64,000 nt of DNA from Vitellaria paradoxa. Its lineage: Eukaryota > Streptophyta > Magnoliopsida > Ericales > Sapotaceae. The DNA is taken from contig CM034236.1 in NCBI GenBank assembly GCA_019916065.1, positions 16,693,167-16,757,166 of the forward strand, in the 5' to 3' direction. Positions 42,301 through 55,094 of the stretch are shown here, in pieces. Under the pieces are notes generated by a model. The model saw only the letters and a program-made list of their open reading frames with translations, searched no databases and had not been told where the DNA came from. Both the position numbers and the translations under genes were made by a program. Numbering within the stretch: the stretch's first letter is position 1; every line of letters begins with the position of its first letter.

Positions 42301-44215
42301 CCAATACCACATTTTCTAATAAAATTGGTCAAACGACTGGAACTTTATAACCCCTTATCCATATTATCAAATATAATTCTTGAATAACTCCATCTCTAGA
42401 AAATTTATTTCTCGATTATCATAGTTCTCATCCTAAAGAATCTCAGAATCCCAAACATTTTCTTGAAGGCTGAGCTAGAAAAAACCTAGCAATAATCAAA
42501 CTCCTCGACCTCTTCCATAAAGTATCAGCCATTACATTGGTCTCACTCAAATAAGAGTAGAGACTTTAAGATAAAATATTTCTAATATTCCATTTAACTG
42601 CATTGCCTCAAAATCAAATTACATTGCATAAATAAATAATCTTGAATTTCTGCATTCTAAGTACATTCTAAACTTTTCTACTATTCCAATAACCGCATCA
42701 AGGTTTCAAGGCTAGATCATTGTAATTAATTCTAAGTCAAATGCTTGTAAATCCTTCTCATATGATTTCAACTACTTGGACTTACATTGTCATCTGATCA
42801 TTATGCATTAGCACATAATTTAAATTTTCTCGTAACCTAGCATAATATCTAGAGTAACCCCTTCTATGGGTAAAAATAACCAACATAGAGTCTTGGTCTA
42901 CCTACGCTTCGACCAATAAAATGCTCTTACTAACATTACCCCTAAATTTCTAACGTTTTCCCAAATCAGTCGAATTAATAAATCCATTAGCTAAGAGGTA
43001 TCCTAAATAGGGTAGCAGTAGTAATTTGCTAAACTCATGAAGCTTGGATATTAAACACCACCTAGGCCGTACTCAACTAATACAAACTAAAATCTTTGGG
43101 AGATTATCACAATTACCCAACAGAATACCACTTGACCCCTAACTTTATCTCAAACAAACAAAACTCATACTACTCTTAATATATAACCATTCAGTTAAAT
43201 TACCAAAACTTAGTAACTATCATACCTCCTCAATTACGTCTAAATTTAACAATCTCTAATTTACTCAAAACTACCATTTTCTCCTTAACAAGAATTTCCA
43301 ATACCCCTACGACAAAATACAATATTAGTTAAAACCATAAGCCTTCGAATCACTTGATTAAATTTGGAACTTCCGCAACTTAACTATTACCATAGAATAT
43401 GGCACAATAAAAATTGGAAAGATACCTCTCCTAGAATCTAGGAAAAATGAATCTACCTCTAAGGAGATTAACCCCATTCTTCCTTAAGAAACATGTTCAC
43501 AATCTGCACATTACTCATGGAAACAAAATTGAGACTCCTTTTCATTCAACCTCAAAACTGACCATCTAAACACAAGGTTTCCCAATGTGCTTAATGTCAT
43601 TGGTGGAGAAAACAATATTATTGTGACCTTATCCCGAATCCGAACTATGGTGTCATCAAATAAACAATTGTCACTAATCCATAGCGACAATCAATCGCCA
43701 CTTATCAAGTTGATAATTCATCCATTTCAAAATTTATATCTCTACCATTGCCATTACTACTTTAAAATCATTTCACAATTACATATTACTCAACAATAAA
43801 ATGTAATCTCAATAAATCCTTAAGTCACTAACTCAGACTCTCTAAGCCTCTTAAACTTAAAATTTTTAATTTTCTGTGGTATTCACAACCACATCCATCA
43901 TTCCTAATGTCAAACTGCTATTAAAACATCTCTTAAATGTTACACCTAGGCAAAACAAACCATCACCGATTACATCGCTTTCTCACACATCAACTTTACT
44001 TACCATCAACTAAGGATGTTTCCTAAGTTTTTATATCCCTTACCAACAGGATCATTGTTCTAGCAACATTCTTAGTTTCATTCACTTCCACTACCAATTA
44101 TACCATAAAATACCAGTGGTTCCATTTTTTTTGAAATAACTAAATGTCGGTTATAACGCATGAGCATGCAACATGCAATGCTAGACTCCCACTATCCCCT
44201 AGGTATTCTAGCCTA
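39391..44215 (-). pseudogene. degenerate gag-pol of the nested gypsy
   Basis: The only clear coding signal is RT near 41017-41280: FRTR-type remnants followed by MPFGLTNAPISFID and NNYLDKLW, matching the gypsy palm segment MPFGLTNAP.(T/A)FMD...YLD. Near 42040-42090 there is homology to the protease-RT linker of the element at 61090-61140. The rest is AT-rich and full of stops. Short open frames elsewhere in this interval do not match retrotransposon proteins. Confidence 0.65.
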
Positions 44216-44228
44216 GGCTCTGATACCA
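44216..44228 (-). other. primer binding site of the nested gypsy (tRNA-iMet)
   Basis: On the minus strand this reads TGGTATCAGAGCC, three bases from the LTR. This is the primer type used by chromoviruses of the Tekay/Del group. Confidence 0.87.
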
Positions 44229-44231
44229 GAC

Positions 44232-47086
44232 TGTCATGCCATAGATCTTGTGACTCGAGGGATGAGTGATTCAACATACAAACTATACACTAACTAACTA
44301 TACCCTAATCAGAGCCATTCACCACCCTCGAGCAACATCCACACAAGATAATAACATAACATAATCTAAACTAAGTCTCGACTATTGCCAGGCTATAATG
44401 CTCTAACATATCCTATAACCATAATACATAAACATAGGCCTTATGGCCTTTGCAACCCAATCGAATAAATCTCTAAATTAAAGTAATGTTACAATCCCAA
44501 ATATAATTTCAACTTAAGAAAATGGAAATGCAATGTCCGTAATAACTTATGCACTTCTAACCCCACCTAGTCCTTAGGATTAATTCCTGCAACAATGTCT
44601 GTGGGGACGTGAGCACTAATCTACTTGTGCTTGCAAAGCATCATAAAAGCATATATAATATGTAAAACAAAAGCATGTAATATGATTACAATTAAATCAA
44701 CATCTTCAACTTAATCATAAGCAATCATAAATGGCAAGATTCAATATAATCAAATAAGTAAAAGACATCTCTCCATACCACCATATTACAGCCATTATTA
44801 CTCTTTCTTAGCATTATCATCAATGTTTATCCATCACATTTTTATTTCGATATAAATTTATGGGTTGGGTATATTATACGTTATCATTAAGAGCCATGAT
44901 TAGCCACAATATACGTCGTCATTTAGGGCTACGATTGGCCACAATACACATTATCGTTAAGGGCCACAATTAGCTACAATACACATCATGTTGTAGGCTA
45001 CTAACTTATTGGCTTGAACTCCAATCCCTACATAGGTTTCAGGTCATTCAAGCCCAGGGTAATTTCTGCACTCTTCTTATTTTGCGGTACCCTCCATTCC
45101 CGTGTCACAACATCAATTACATTATCTTTTTATGTCTTTCCATTATCATCCTCAATAATTTTATCCATAGCATATCATTATAATCTACAATCAATACATA
45201 TCATCCCATTATTTCCTTTCACTTTCACTATCAATTTCAACAATAACTCAACATATTCCAAATCCAATTATCATATCATTTCATCATAATTAAGTTATTG
45301 TTATCCTGATCAAATAATCAACATCATTCAATACAAACAACCAATCATATTCTAGAAATCATAATAAGTTAATAATATTGAAAATGTTCATAAAACAACG
45401 AGTACTAAATCATGTATCTTTTCAATAATTTAATATCTTTTATCTTATCTCTTAAACATCTCTCAACCAAACATTTCCACCACTAATATCTCATTTGATT
45501 ATTTTATTGTAAACACCTGATTATAATCCATTTATCATAAATAATTAATCACTAATTTTCCTTCATTCATAATATCTAATCACCATATTATACATAAATC
45601 ATTCACATTTTTATTTATCTCTTTTTCTTTCTATTAACCTTATCATATTCCTTTTATCCTCTTAGTCAATCAAGGAATATCTTATATCATCATAATAACT
45701 AATATAACAATCTTAATTCAATTCAATCTTACAGTAACATACTATCACTATATTATAATATTTTCTCATTTTCTTACACATTTTCAACTCATTTTAACTC
45801 AACATGAAATATATATCAAGGACAAGTTATCAAATATGACAATTACATCATAAAAAGCCTAAACTAAGGTTTTGGAGCACCTGAGGTGCCTCTCAAAGGA
45901 CTTGGGTGCTCGCATTAGGGGTCGAGGCACATCTCTACACTACTGGGGTAGCCCTCTAAGGGCAAGTTCAAGTTTTGCAAGTTTTTCTCATGTTTTATCC
46001 AAAAAATCTGTTCTATAACCAAGTCCTTACACCTGTAAACTCTATTTGAGTAAATGAGCAAGTTAAAACCTTGTGTGTTTAATAAAAAGACAATTTAAAT
46101 AATAAAATCCCAACGTTTTAACTTTCTAGAGGGGTCCAGGTGCCCCCTTAAGGGACCCAAGTGCCCCCACCACTCCACCAAGGTTAGATGAAGCACCCCA
46201 AGCACCCGTATAGGGACCCTGGGTGCCCCCTGTTGTCCAGTGAGCTACTTTGTTTTGGTTCGAGCTATAACTCATGGTTTTGGGTTCCAAACTTTGCCAA
46301 ATCCAATGTTTAGTTCAAAAACTTGTTTCTAGGTTTTGTTTAGGATCCAAAAGACTCTAAGAAGTCAATCAAAACAAGTTTTAATTCACCCATTCCATCA
46401 AAATCAAAATCATGGTTTCAACCTATACATATATATATACACATATATTACACTACTTGAATCACAACCTTATGCTTCCAAATTCTTAAAAAAATCATCA
46501 TAACAACATTTCCCAATTCATTACATCTTATATACGCTAAAAAGAGGTTAGATATCCCTACCTCAAGCTTGAACAAGGTGAAGCAAGAAGATGGCGAACT
46601 CTCAATTTTTGGTTTCCAAATTTGAGTTGCTTAATCTCTTCACCCAAACAAATTTCCCTTAGTTTTTCCATAGTTCCAAGCTCTCCTCGTTCTCCTTTCC
46701 CAAACACCAAACTCTCTCTTTCTCTTCTCTATGCATATATATACACATGCTTGGCTTGGTTTTCAAGCATGCTACAGAGCTCTAAACCCCCCTTACCCCA
46801 TATTTTGGCTATAGATAGCTAAGGAGCAGCCCCTAACTAAACCAACTTGAGACACATCAATCCATCAATCTGCTACATAGGCTAGGCACCTACCCCTCTA
46901 CCCGGGGCACCCCCTATATTCCTCCAAGTTAAAATGCCAATTTTTAGGTTATTTGACCCATTACTTCCAAAATTTTCAACGATAAGTCATCCCTAATGAC
47001 TAATATTATTTAAATAACATATTATCACACTCGAAACGTGTTAAAAATCATCAATTTATATTAATACAAAAATCTAAAATATTACA
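44232..47086 (-). repeat. nested gypsy right (5') LTR, 2.9 kb
   Basis: Runs from TGTCATGCCATAG to ...AAATATTACA, alignable with the left LTR over most of its length. It carries the ~270-bp block at about 44480-44740 and a ~600-bp block at about 45065-45690 that the left copy lacks. Neither block shows transposon ends, so I read them as deletions from the left copy. Confidence 0.85.
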
Positions 47087-48251
47087 TTTTTAGTCAAAAC
47101 CCATTTATTATAGAACTTTAAAGATTTAATAAAGCTCAAATCATCATCAAGCCTAATGGGATTGCATTTTTATATTAAAATGATATTTGTTTACATGATT
47201 AAGTATATCATATGCATAGGGCTGGGATTACATCATCTGGCTTGATATTATGATTATTGGTTGGCTAAGAGTGCCATATGGATATTAATTACGCGTAGAG
47301 GCACAAGTCATGTATATAGACGGGATCTATGATTTTAAGAAAAATGATAAAACAAAATTTTAAAATTACCAGATGATGCCCAGTCGATATATATGACTAG
47401 AACTTAGTCATTTGGAGTTGGGATGTTTATCATGAGATGTTATTATAAGATATTCTCCACACTATAGCCAGACTCTGCTTGAACTAAACAAATGTCTAAC
47501 TAGAAGTGTAACACGGGTCCTTAATAGAAGGGTCAAAGGGTGTAACACGGTTCTCCTGAGTCTTACATCGATGGGGTGTAACACGGTTCCCTACCTGTGG
47601 TTATGTCATGAGCAGTAAACGGTACAGATGGTGACCCCATGTGCTTTGCTAAGTATCACTCATCTAAAGATAAGGTTAGGAATAGATGAAGATTAGAGAA
47701 TACATTGGCCATTACATTTCATTACACTTGCATTATTATATTATATTTTTACAGAGTTTATTGTAAGTTATATTAAATGTTGATTACTATTCACTCGTGC
47801 ACACTAGCACCTCCTACCTATTGGGTTAGTTTGCTCATCCCATCCATATTTCAGGTGACTTGGCGAGGTCGAAAAGTAGCCACCCAAAGTTGAGTTGGGA
47901 CTGATGGATTAGCTTATCATGTCATCTTATCTTATTGTTAAATTATTGTATTTCTATTGTGCAACTTGGGGTGTGGGTCCCAAACTTAGTTACATGTTGA
48001 GATTGTATTACGATTATATTATTGTGGTAGTGTAAGTCTTGGATTGTGTCACTGGGATGTGACGTTAGTTTTTATTATTGTGATATTATTTATTTATTAT
48101 TATTATTTTTTTGGGAATGAAGGATGACGTTAGATGTTCTAATTGTCATTATTATATTATGACTTAACTTTGGAACAGGTTTTTTTTTATTTTAATTAGT
48201 TCCCATATTCTCATGCTATCTGTCTCGAACAATTAAGTTAGGGGCGTGATA

Positions 48252-48480
48252 GCCGATAAATATAGTTAGGAAAGATTTTAATGAATCAATAAGAGGACAC
48301 ACGGCATCATCAACATTAATGGTAGAGATGTTAGCATGTTTAAAAGTATTGTATTCATAAAAAATCTCAAGTGTGTCAAAGTTATGGTATTAACAAACAG
48401 AAGTCTACTAGTACAATATTTAAAATGTGTAGAAAAGTGTAATTAAGAGATTAAGAATTTGATGTTAGATCTGAGTGTAT
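48252..48480 (+). pseudogene. LINE-type RNase H fragment, second part
   Basis: Directly after the solo LTR and its duplication, the plus strand gives IADKYS and then ASSTLMVEMLACLKVLYS. This matches the RNase H segment with the catalytic Glu (A...AEM.A.L..L) that should follow the part ending at 36413. Frameshifts are present. It shows that the LTR landed inside this domain. Confidence 0.65.
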
Positions 48481-48969
48481 CGAGAGCAAATATGCATAAT
48501 TGTTGTATTAGGAAAGTCTTTAGGAATCTAGTCAAAGAAATTCATGGTGGAGCAAGAAATGTAATAGATAATAATTAATATTAAGTTAATAAAATGTTTT
48601 GATATTCACTAAAAAGTGATCATAATGTCAAAACAAATATTGTTAATACCAGAACATTTTTTGATGCACTTTTTACTTTTTACATGTCTACAATTTATCC
48701 TTATTAAGTCAGAGAAGAGTTAACATTCACATTTATTGCTTGTCTTAAATACTTTCATCCGCGAACTTTTAAATTAATATTTATGTCATTTCTCAAATTG
48801 TTTTCCACATGACAAGATCTCGTCTTTTTTAATATTTTTTCAATAATAATTCCAACTCCAAATATCTTACATGATTTGAAATAATTTTAATTAAATATTT
48901 CACTAAAATATGAGAGACATAAATATAATAATACTAAAAAAAGTACCCTTTAGACTTCACTGATATGGA
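48481..48969. other. AT-rich region, no gene seen
   Basis: The tail of the LINE-like fragment fades into AT-rich sequence. I find no ORF, LTR or inverted-repeat ends. Confidence 0.5.
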
Positions 48970-50610
48970 GTAACCATTAATTAGTAAATCGATTTTTAAC
49001 TAAGCGTTAAATTAATTAGTAAAATTAATAAGTAAATTAGTTTTATTAACTATAGAAAAAGTAATAAAAAATTAAATTTTAAAGTAATTATTTATTAAAA
49101 TTTATTGTTGAATCAATTTTTAGGACTAAAAGATAATTATAAGAATTTCAAATCTTAAAGATAATTATCTACATTAATGTTTTTGCTAATTAGTAAAATT
49201 TTTTACTAAATCAATTTTCATGATCAAAATACAAATATATAAAATTCAAAGTTTAGAACTAATTATCCAAATTATTTATATTACCCTTAATTAGTAAATC
49301 AATCAGTAAGATTTATTATTAAATTAATTTTCATGACTAAAAGATAAATAAATTAAATTCAATTTTTAAAATTAATTATCCAAACTAATATTTCAGCTGG
49401 TGAGCAAATTTTTTTATTAAATTAATTTTTATGACTAAAAAATAAATATTTGAAATTCAGATTTTAGAACTAATTATTCAAGCACTCATGTTTCCATTAA
49501 TTGGTAAACTAATTAGTAAAATTTACAATTTATTTCACCTACACTCTTGTGGTTTTGGTTTTTGTACACCTAGACCGCATTGGATTCATGAAAATGCACC
49601 TAGACCCCTTAAAATTTGTATTACAATAATTCATATCTCTTCTGTTAGATTTTTCATCTAAAAAGTAAATTTTGACTAGTTCAATACTATGAAATTAACT
49701 TTATACTCTTAGTATTAATAAAAAAAAAATTATATTATGATATGGTATATTTTTTAATATAAAATTGAATTATAATTAATTTCTTGTGAACATTTTCTAT
49801 ATTAGTACTTTAAATTATTATACTTTAGATATTTTAAATTTATATTATATATAAATTAGTGATTATATATATATAAATTATCATTACTTTTTTCCATTAA
49901 TAATTTAATAAGCTAAGCATCAAATAAAAAAAAATTAGTTTCTTCTTTTCTTGCATTTCCTTTTCATTAGTATCGAACAATAGTAGAAAAACCTTACTCT
50001 CAATTTTCTTTTTCATTAACTTTTTATAATAAGAGTATTAAAGTTAATTTTATAACATTGAGTTGGTCAAAAAGTACTTTTTGGATGGCAAATCTAACAA
50101 AAAGGATTTGAGTGAATATAATATAGAAACTCAGAATTCTAGGTGCATATTTATGAAATTTATGGGGCCTAGCTGTACAAAGTCAAAAGAAGTGTGTATG
50201 AAATAAACTCTAAAGTTTATTATGAAATCAATTTTCATAACTAAAAGATAAATATATAAAAATCAATTTTAATAACTAATCTTCGAAACTAATATTTCCA
50301 TTAATTAGTAAAAATTTTTTTCATATCAATTTTCGTGATCGAAAACTAAATATATAAAATTCAATTTTAGAACTAATTATGCAAACTATTCATAGTTTCA
50401 TTAGTTAGTAAATTAATTTGTAAAATTTATTATATCAAATATTTAAGACTAAAAGATAAATATAAAAAATTTTAAATTTTAAAATTAATTATCCAAACTT
50501 AGTTAATTACTAAATCAATAAATAAAATTTATTATTATTTCAAATTTTATGACTGAAACAAATCTATAAAATTCAAAATTTAAACCTAATTATTCAAATT
50601 ACTTATGCCT
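48970..50610. repeat. satellite-like array, ~105-bp degenerate units
   Basis: The phrase (t/a)gactaaaagataaatatata, or a close variant, recurs near 49124, 49222, 49335, 49433, then after an inserted MITE near 50239, 50337, 50447 and 50551. Spacings are 97-113 bp once the MITE is removed. Each unit also has ttagaactaattatccaaac and attagtaaaattta(t) phrases. It is highly AT-rich and diverged. Confidence 0.82.
49526..50210. mobile_element. Mutator-type MITE with ~190-bp terminal inverted repeats
   Basis: The left end begins CAATTTATTTCACCTACACT; the reversed right end begins GAGTTTATTTCATACACACT. The two arms stay alignable for roughly 190 bp (shared tttgtaca.ctag.cc, atgcacctaga, ttagattt..catc.aaaaagta, aaattaactttatactc). 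Flanks taaaattta (49517-49525) and taaagttta (50211-50219) form a 9-bp duplication with one mismatch. Long arms with a 9-bp duplication fit a Mutator-like MITE. Removing it closes the satellite array. Confidence 0.8.
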
Positions 50611-51710
50611 GGAGCATTTGATTACTATTATTATATTAATATTTTTTAAAAATTAAAATAAAAAAAGTAAAATCTAGTTTTGTGAGAACTTGGAGAGAAA
50701 AAAATAAATACTGATTTAAAATTTTATTTATTTAATAAAGAATAAATATCATATTAGATTCTTCATTAATTAAATAAAGATAAAATTATTAATATACAAA
50801 AAATATATTAAATATGCTCCGTCATCAATAATATTTACTATGAAATCATGGCCACTCTAAGTTTATATATATATATATATATATGTTTATATATACATGA
50901 ACATTCGATGGGGGCCACCGGTTGCCGCTTAGTACACACAAGCCCCCACCCTCTCAAGAAGGGAGGGGACCATCAAATCGAAGCTTCTTGAACTGCCGAA
51001 GCACTAATTCAATTATTCACCTTGTGGGGTTTAGTCAAAGGCACCAGTGATGATTCTAATCTAGTGGATAAATTGGTAATCTAACAAAGGATATATGTGA
51101 ATAAAATCCCAATAAGATAAAAGGTTTTTTTTTTGTTTTTGTAAAGAATGGGCGGCAACGCAAGTGATGGCATCACTAATGTTTCTTTTACACTCTGTTT
51201 GCAATGTTAAATTTGATAGAACTTGATTTTGTTTAATGAGAAATTTCACTAATTGTTATCTACGAAATTAAAATAAAACTTTATAAATTAAATTTTATTT
51301 TATTTTATAGCATAAATTTTTAAATTTTTATATAATTTGAAATCTAACCCAAATTGATAGAATTTAATCAAAATTTATTATTTTCTGAAGTCATCCACCC
51401 TCATGTATTATATTTACTTTTTTTTTTTCTTTCTTTCAACTAACATCGTTAAAGTTGGTATTTCTCTTAAATAAATTTAATTTAATTCTTTAATTCAAAT
51501 ATATGTTTCAAATACAAAATTTCATTTATCAAATTAAATCAAATTAATTTTTTACTTTAAAATCAAATCAATTCTAAGAAAATAATTTTTTCAAACAAAG
51601 TGTTGTTGATTGAAAATGACTTAACACAAAGTATAGATTTGTGATATATGCATATATATATATATATATATACACTCATATTTGTTTAACTCTTATTTTT
51701 TTTCTAAGCT
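50611..51710. other. AT-rich region, no gene seen
   Basis: Mostly low complexity, with (TA)n runs near 50862 and 51652. A more GC-rich patch at 50895-51050 (cattcgatgggggccaccgg...) stands out. I do not recognise it, and no ORF of note crosses it. Confidence 0.5.
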
Positions 51711-51976
51711 AACTTAAAAATAAAATAAATTTAATTTTTGGATAAAGTACAAAAATCACTCTTACAGTTTATCTTCAGTGTTACTTTAATCACTTACAAT
51801 TCAATAACAATTAAATTCCTATACTTTCGGTTAAGTAGCAATTCAGTCTTTCCATTAACTAACTGTTACACACAACCGTTGTACTGTAAGTAAAATGGTA
51901 ATTTCTTCTACAGTCTATCCTCAGTGTCACTTTACCCTCTCGTGTTTCAATTGTAATAGTCAAATTCCTACACTTT

Positions 51977-52687
51977 CAATATATATTTAAAATATATTTT
52001 ATTAAATTATTTTTAATAAACAATATAATTGAATTATATTTAATATATTTTCTTTTTATTGAATTAAATTATTTTTAATAAATAATATAATTAAATTAAT
52101 AATACAATGAAATTAATATTTAATTTAGTTTAATTAATATGAAATATATTTTATTAAAAAATTAATAAAATTAAATATTTTAATAAAGGATGATTTGACA
52201 ATTTCACTAATAGTTATTATAATTAACGGAATAGAATAAAAAAATCACACATATAAATTTGTCCACTCGAATTGAATATATATACAAAATTATCTGTATA
52301 CGTATAATGTATATATAGGGCAAATTACAGAGATAAGAAAATTTAGAAAATAGCGATTTTAGAGCCATTTGATAACACTGTCATTTTTTTTTTTGTGTTT
52401 AACTCTTTATATTTTTTTATTTTTGTTTTCCGTTAACATTTTTTTCCTAAAATGAAAACTGAAACTGCATTTGGAATTTAATTTTGTTTACATAAATTAA
52501 TTTTTGTATTACTAAAATATTTAATTTTATTAATTTTTTAAAAAATTAATTGAACTTAATAAAATATATTTCATATTAATTAGACTAAATTAAATATTAA
52601 TTTAATTATGTTATTTATTAAAAATAATTTAATAAAATATATTTCAAATTAAAATATGTTATATAATTTAATAAAATATATTTTAAA
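51977..52687. repeat. large AT-rich inverted repeat next to the Tekay LTR
   Basis: An arm at about 51977-52190 is the reverse complement of about 52505-52687, sharing aatatgaaatatattttatt, aaattatttttaataaata and attaaatattttaataa on opposite strands. The ~315-bp spacer is unrelated. The arms could fold into a long hairpin, like a foldback element. Its right end coincides with the start of the Tekay LTR at 52689, so that LTR may have inserted at its edge. Confidence 0.65.
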
Positions 52688-54967
52688 CTGTCACGCCCTA
52701 GGTTTCACAATCCGAGTATGCAAACAAAAGAACACATATTACATCATTTAATAACTTTCCCTGTCGTACATCAAAGCCATACACACACACACTATGGAGC
52801 AAAGAATATAAAAATAAACAAAACTAAACTTTAAATTTGAATAAATACCTTAGTTAAAATCAACTAGGCAACAAAACTTCAAAACTAAACCCAACCAATC
52901 TCTAAAAAAGTAATAATAATAATTAACTTTCACCTAAAAAACAGATGTTTATCATAATCCACTAAAAATAATTTTTGAGAGTCTAAAATAATTACATAAA
53001 AATAATGAATAAAACTTTAATTCCTATACTCAGAAGGTCCAGCACGTGACTTAAATTCATTACCTGCATCACAAGCTGTAAAGGGACGAGCACTAATACT
53101 ATGTGTGCTCGGAACTCTGATAATAATAATATAAATGCCGTATGCCCTAGCATGCTACTAAGTGAAATAATTATGCACAAGCAGCAACTTCAAACAAGAA
53201 ATTTAAATTTATTTATCAGTCTCTTTTCGTTACAATCAATTGTATTTTTGCACCACATAACACATAAAAAAAAATTCAATTTGATTTCAAGGTACTGCTG
53301 CTTGGTTGTCCCTTAGTTGTCTCGTAGAAACAGGACCCAACGAATATACATCATTCTTCGATAGCTGCTTGGTTGTCTCGTAGAAACAAAACCCAACCAA
53401 TATACCATCCTTCGGTGTCTACTTTCTAGACCAAAGTCTTAGGAATATAATATGTCACCCTTAAGCATCTGCTCGTTTGTAGGCTACTAGCCTACCTACA
53501 AGAATCAATAACCAACCCCCGTGCGGGTTTCGGGACTTTCAACCCTTGGGTACATATACCCGATATTTCAGCACCCCTCAACCCAAACAAAACACAAAAT
53601 TTAAATTTTTACTTTAAGTTAAATTCACATCAAAAAATTTTTTTTTCCAAAATTTAAACTTTATTATTCATTTATGTATCAACACATTAAATAACCTACT
53701 TTAGGCATATTAAATAAACAACTGTATAAGTAAAAATCACAATGCACATATACACATGTATCCAATTAATGCATACAAACTTTTTTGATTGTTCGGGCAA
53801 GCATTTACATTTAATTCAATCACTTAATAAAAAATAAACTGAATGCCCAACAAACCTTAATGGCATCCTATTCATTTAATTCATGTAGTACATGTTGGGC
53901 GTCCCAAAGCCCCCCTTTTTTTGAATTAATTTCAATCACGTTCATCCAGCAACATTAATTGACACTAATGAGGTGTAATAACATATATAACTTATTCGCA
54001 CGTTTCCAATTTAGTCATAAACCTGCACATTCCATATGTATATATATATGTACGTATATCAAATTAATGATTACGCTCCGAATCAATCAATGTGCAAACG
54101 AAAAGGAAAAAAAAATTTCAAACATTAATTTTCAATTCATGAATTGGTGGCATTAACTAATATATAGAAATATATATAATTACATCGACGTCAGCACCTT
54201 GCCCATAAACAAATCAATGAGTATATATATATGTCACGCCCCGGATTTTCATAACCGAATGCCCAAGGGTGACTTGGGATTTATTTGTTAGGTATAAAAA
54301 TAAGATGATAATAACACGATGTCACACCCTAGAATTTTCCTCCAAACTGGGGTTGACCCGCAAGAAAAATTTAAGATATTCAAAATCCCTTGTTTATCCC
54401 AAACAATATTTATAAGTTATTGGACTGAACCATTTGATGGGATTTCAACTACAGTGCGCAAAATAAAGATAGAGAAAAATATTACAGAACCATCTAAGTG
54501 TCCCAACCACGCAATTAACATTACATACCAAATAAAAGTAAATTAGGTCTAAGCTTAATAATTACAATCATCCAACAATTGTTACAGACCAAAAATAAAA
54601 TCCTCCAGCTCTGCGCAAGAAAGAAGAAAAAAAAGTAGATAACTCTTCTGATGGAATATTTAATTAATCTCTTTCCAGCTCATCTTCTGTATCCCTGTAC
54701 TTAATATCCTGAAAAAAATATTCCCACAAGGGGTGAGCTACTAAAGCCCAGTAATCAGAATCTCCTAGGTGCCTATATGCAGTGGTTGTAATACTACACT
54801 GTATTAAGTGACCCATTACAGTGAATGTGTTTAGGTGGCATACTGTTTATGCAACAATTAATTCAATAGATCTCAACTGAATAATGTAAATTATATTTAC
54901 AACGGTTCGATGAAACCGTCACCGTAACTACTATTTTACTTACATGTAAAAATAGTTAAATATTGAT

Positions 54968-55094
54968 GTGTGTACCACAATGAAGTCAGTGTCGCAGTGG
55001 TAGGGATCTCAGATTTAGATCTTCAAGGTCTCGGGATCAAACCTCGTAGCAATACAGGTTTCATATATATATATATATATATATATATTTTATA
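54968..55094 (+). mobile_element. short SINE-like insertion with tRNA-like head and (TA)n tail
   Basis: Contains gtcagtgtcgcagtggtagg (A-box-like) and ggtctcgggatcaaacctc (B-box-like, close to GGTTCGAACCTC), then a (TA)n tail (55064-55088). The flanks aaatattgat (54958-54967) and aaatattaat (55095-55104) match 9 of 10. It is short for a SINE, so it may be a truncated copy. Confidence 0.5.

Larger units (their letters stand above)
37362..47086 (-). mobile_element. complete but decayed Ty3/gypsy element nested in the solo LTR
   Basis: Two LTRs (37362-39390 and 44232-47086), an initiator-tRNA-Met-type primer site (44216-44228) and a polypurine tract (plus-strand ttttccccttctt after 39390), minus orientation. 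The flanking 5 bp are tttta and ttttt. The interior is only ~4.8 kb and heavily mutated, so much of gag-pol is deleted or unreadable. It resembles the Tekay-type element at 52689-64000 (same primer site context cctaggtattcta...ctgatacca and the same aaaaattttatcctc after the polypurine tract). Confidence 0.87.
36414..48251 (+). mobile_element. solo LTR, Tekay/Del type, carrying a nested gypsy element
   Basis: Outer LTR pieces are 36414-37361 and 47087-48251, about 2.1 kb together. It starts TGTAATACTCGG and ends GGGGCGTGATA (last CA now TA), the usual Tekay/Del LTR termini in plus orientation. The flanking 5 bp are gccaa (36409-36413) and gccga (48252-48256). There is no internal region, so it is a solo LTR. 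It contains three copies of gtgtaacacgg about 35 bp apart (47506, 47540, 47576), and clustered ggtgtc(t/c)gga(t/c)ggcag-type phrases at 37190-37310. Confidence 0.8.
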
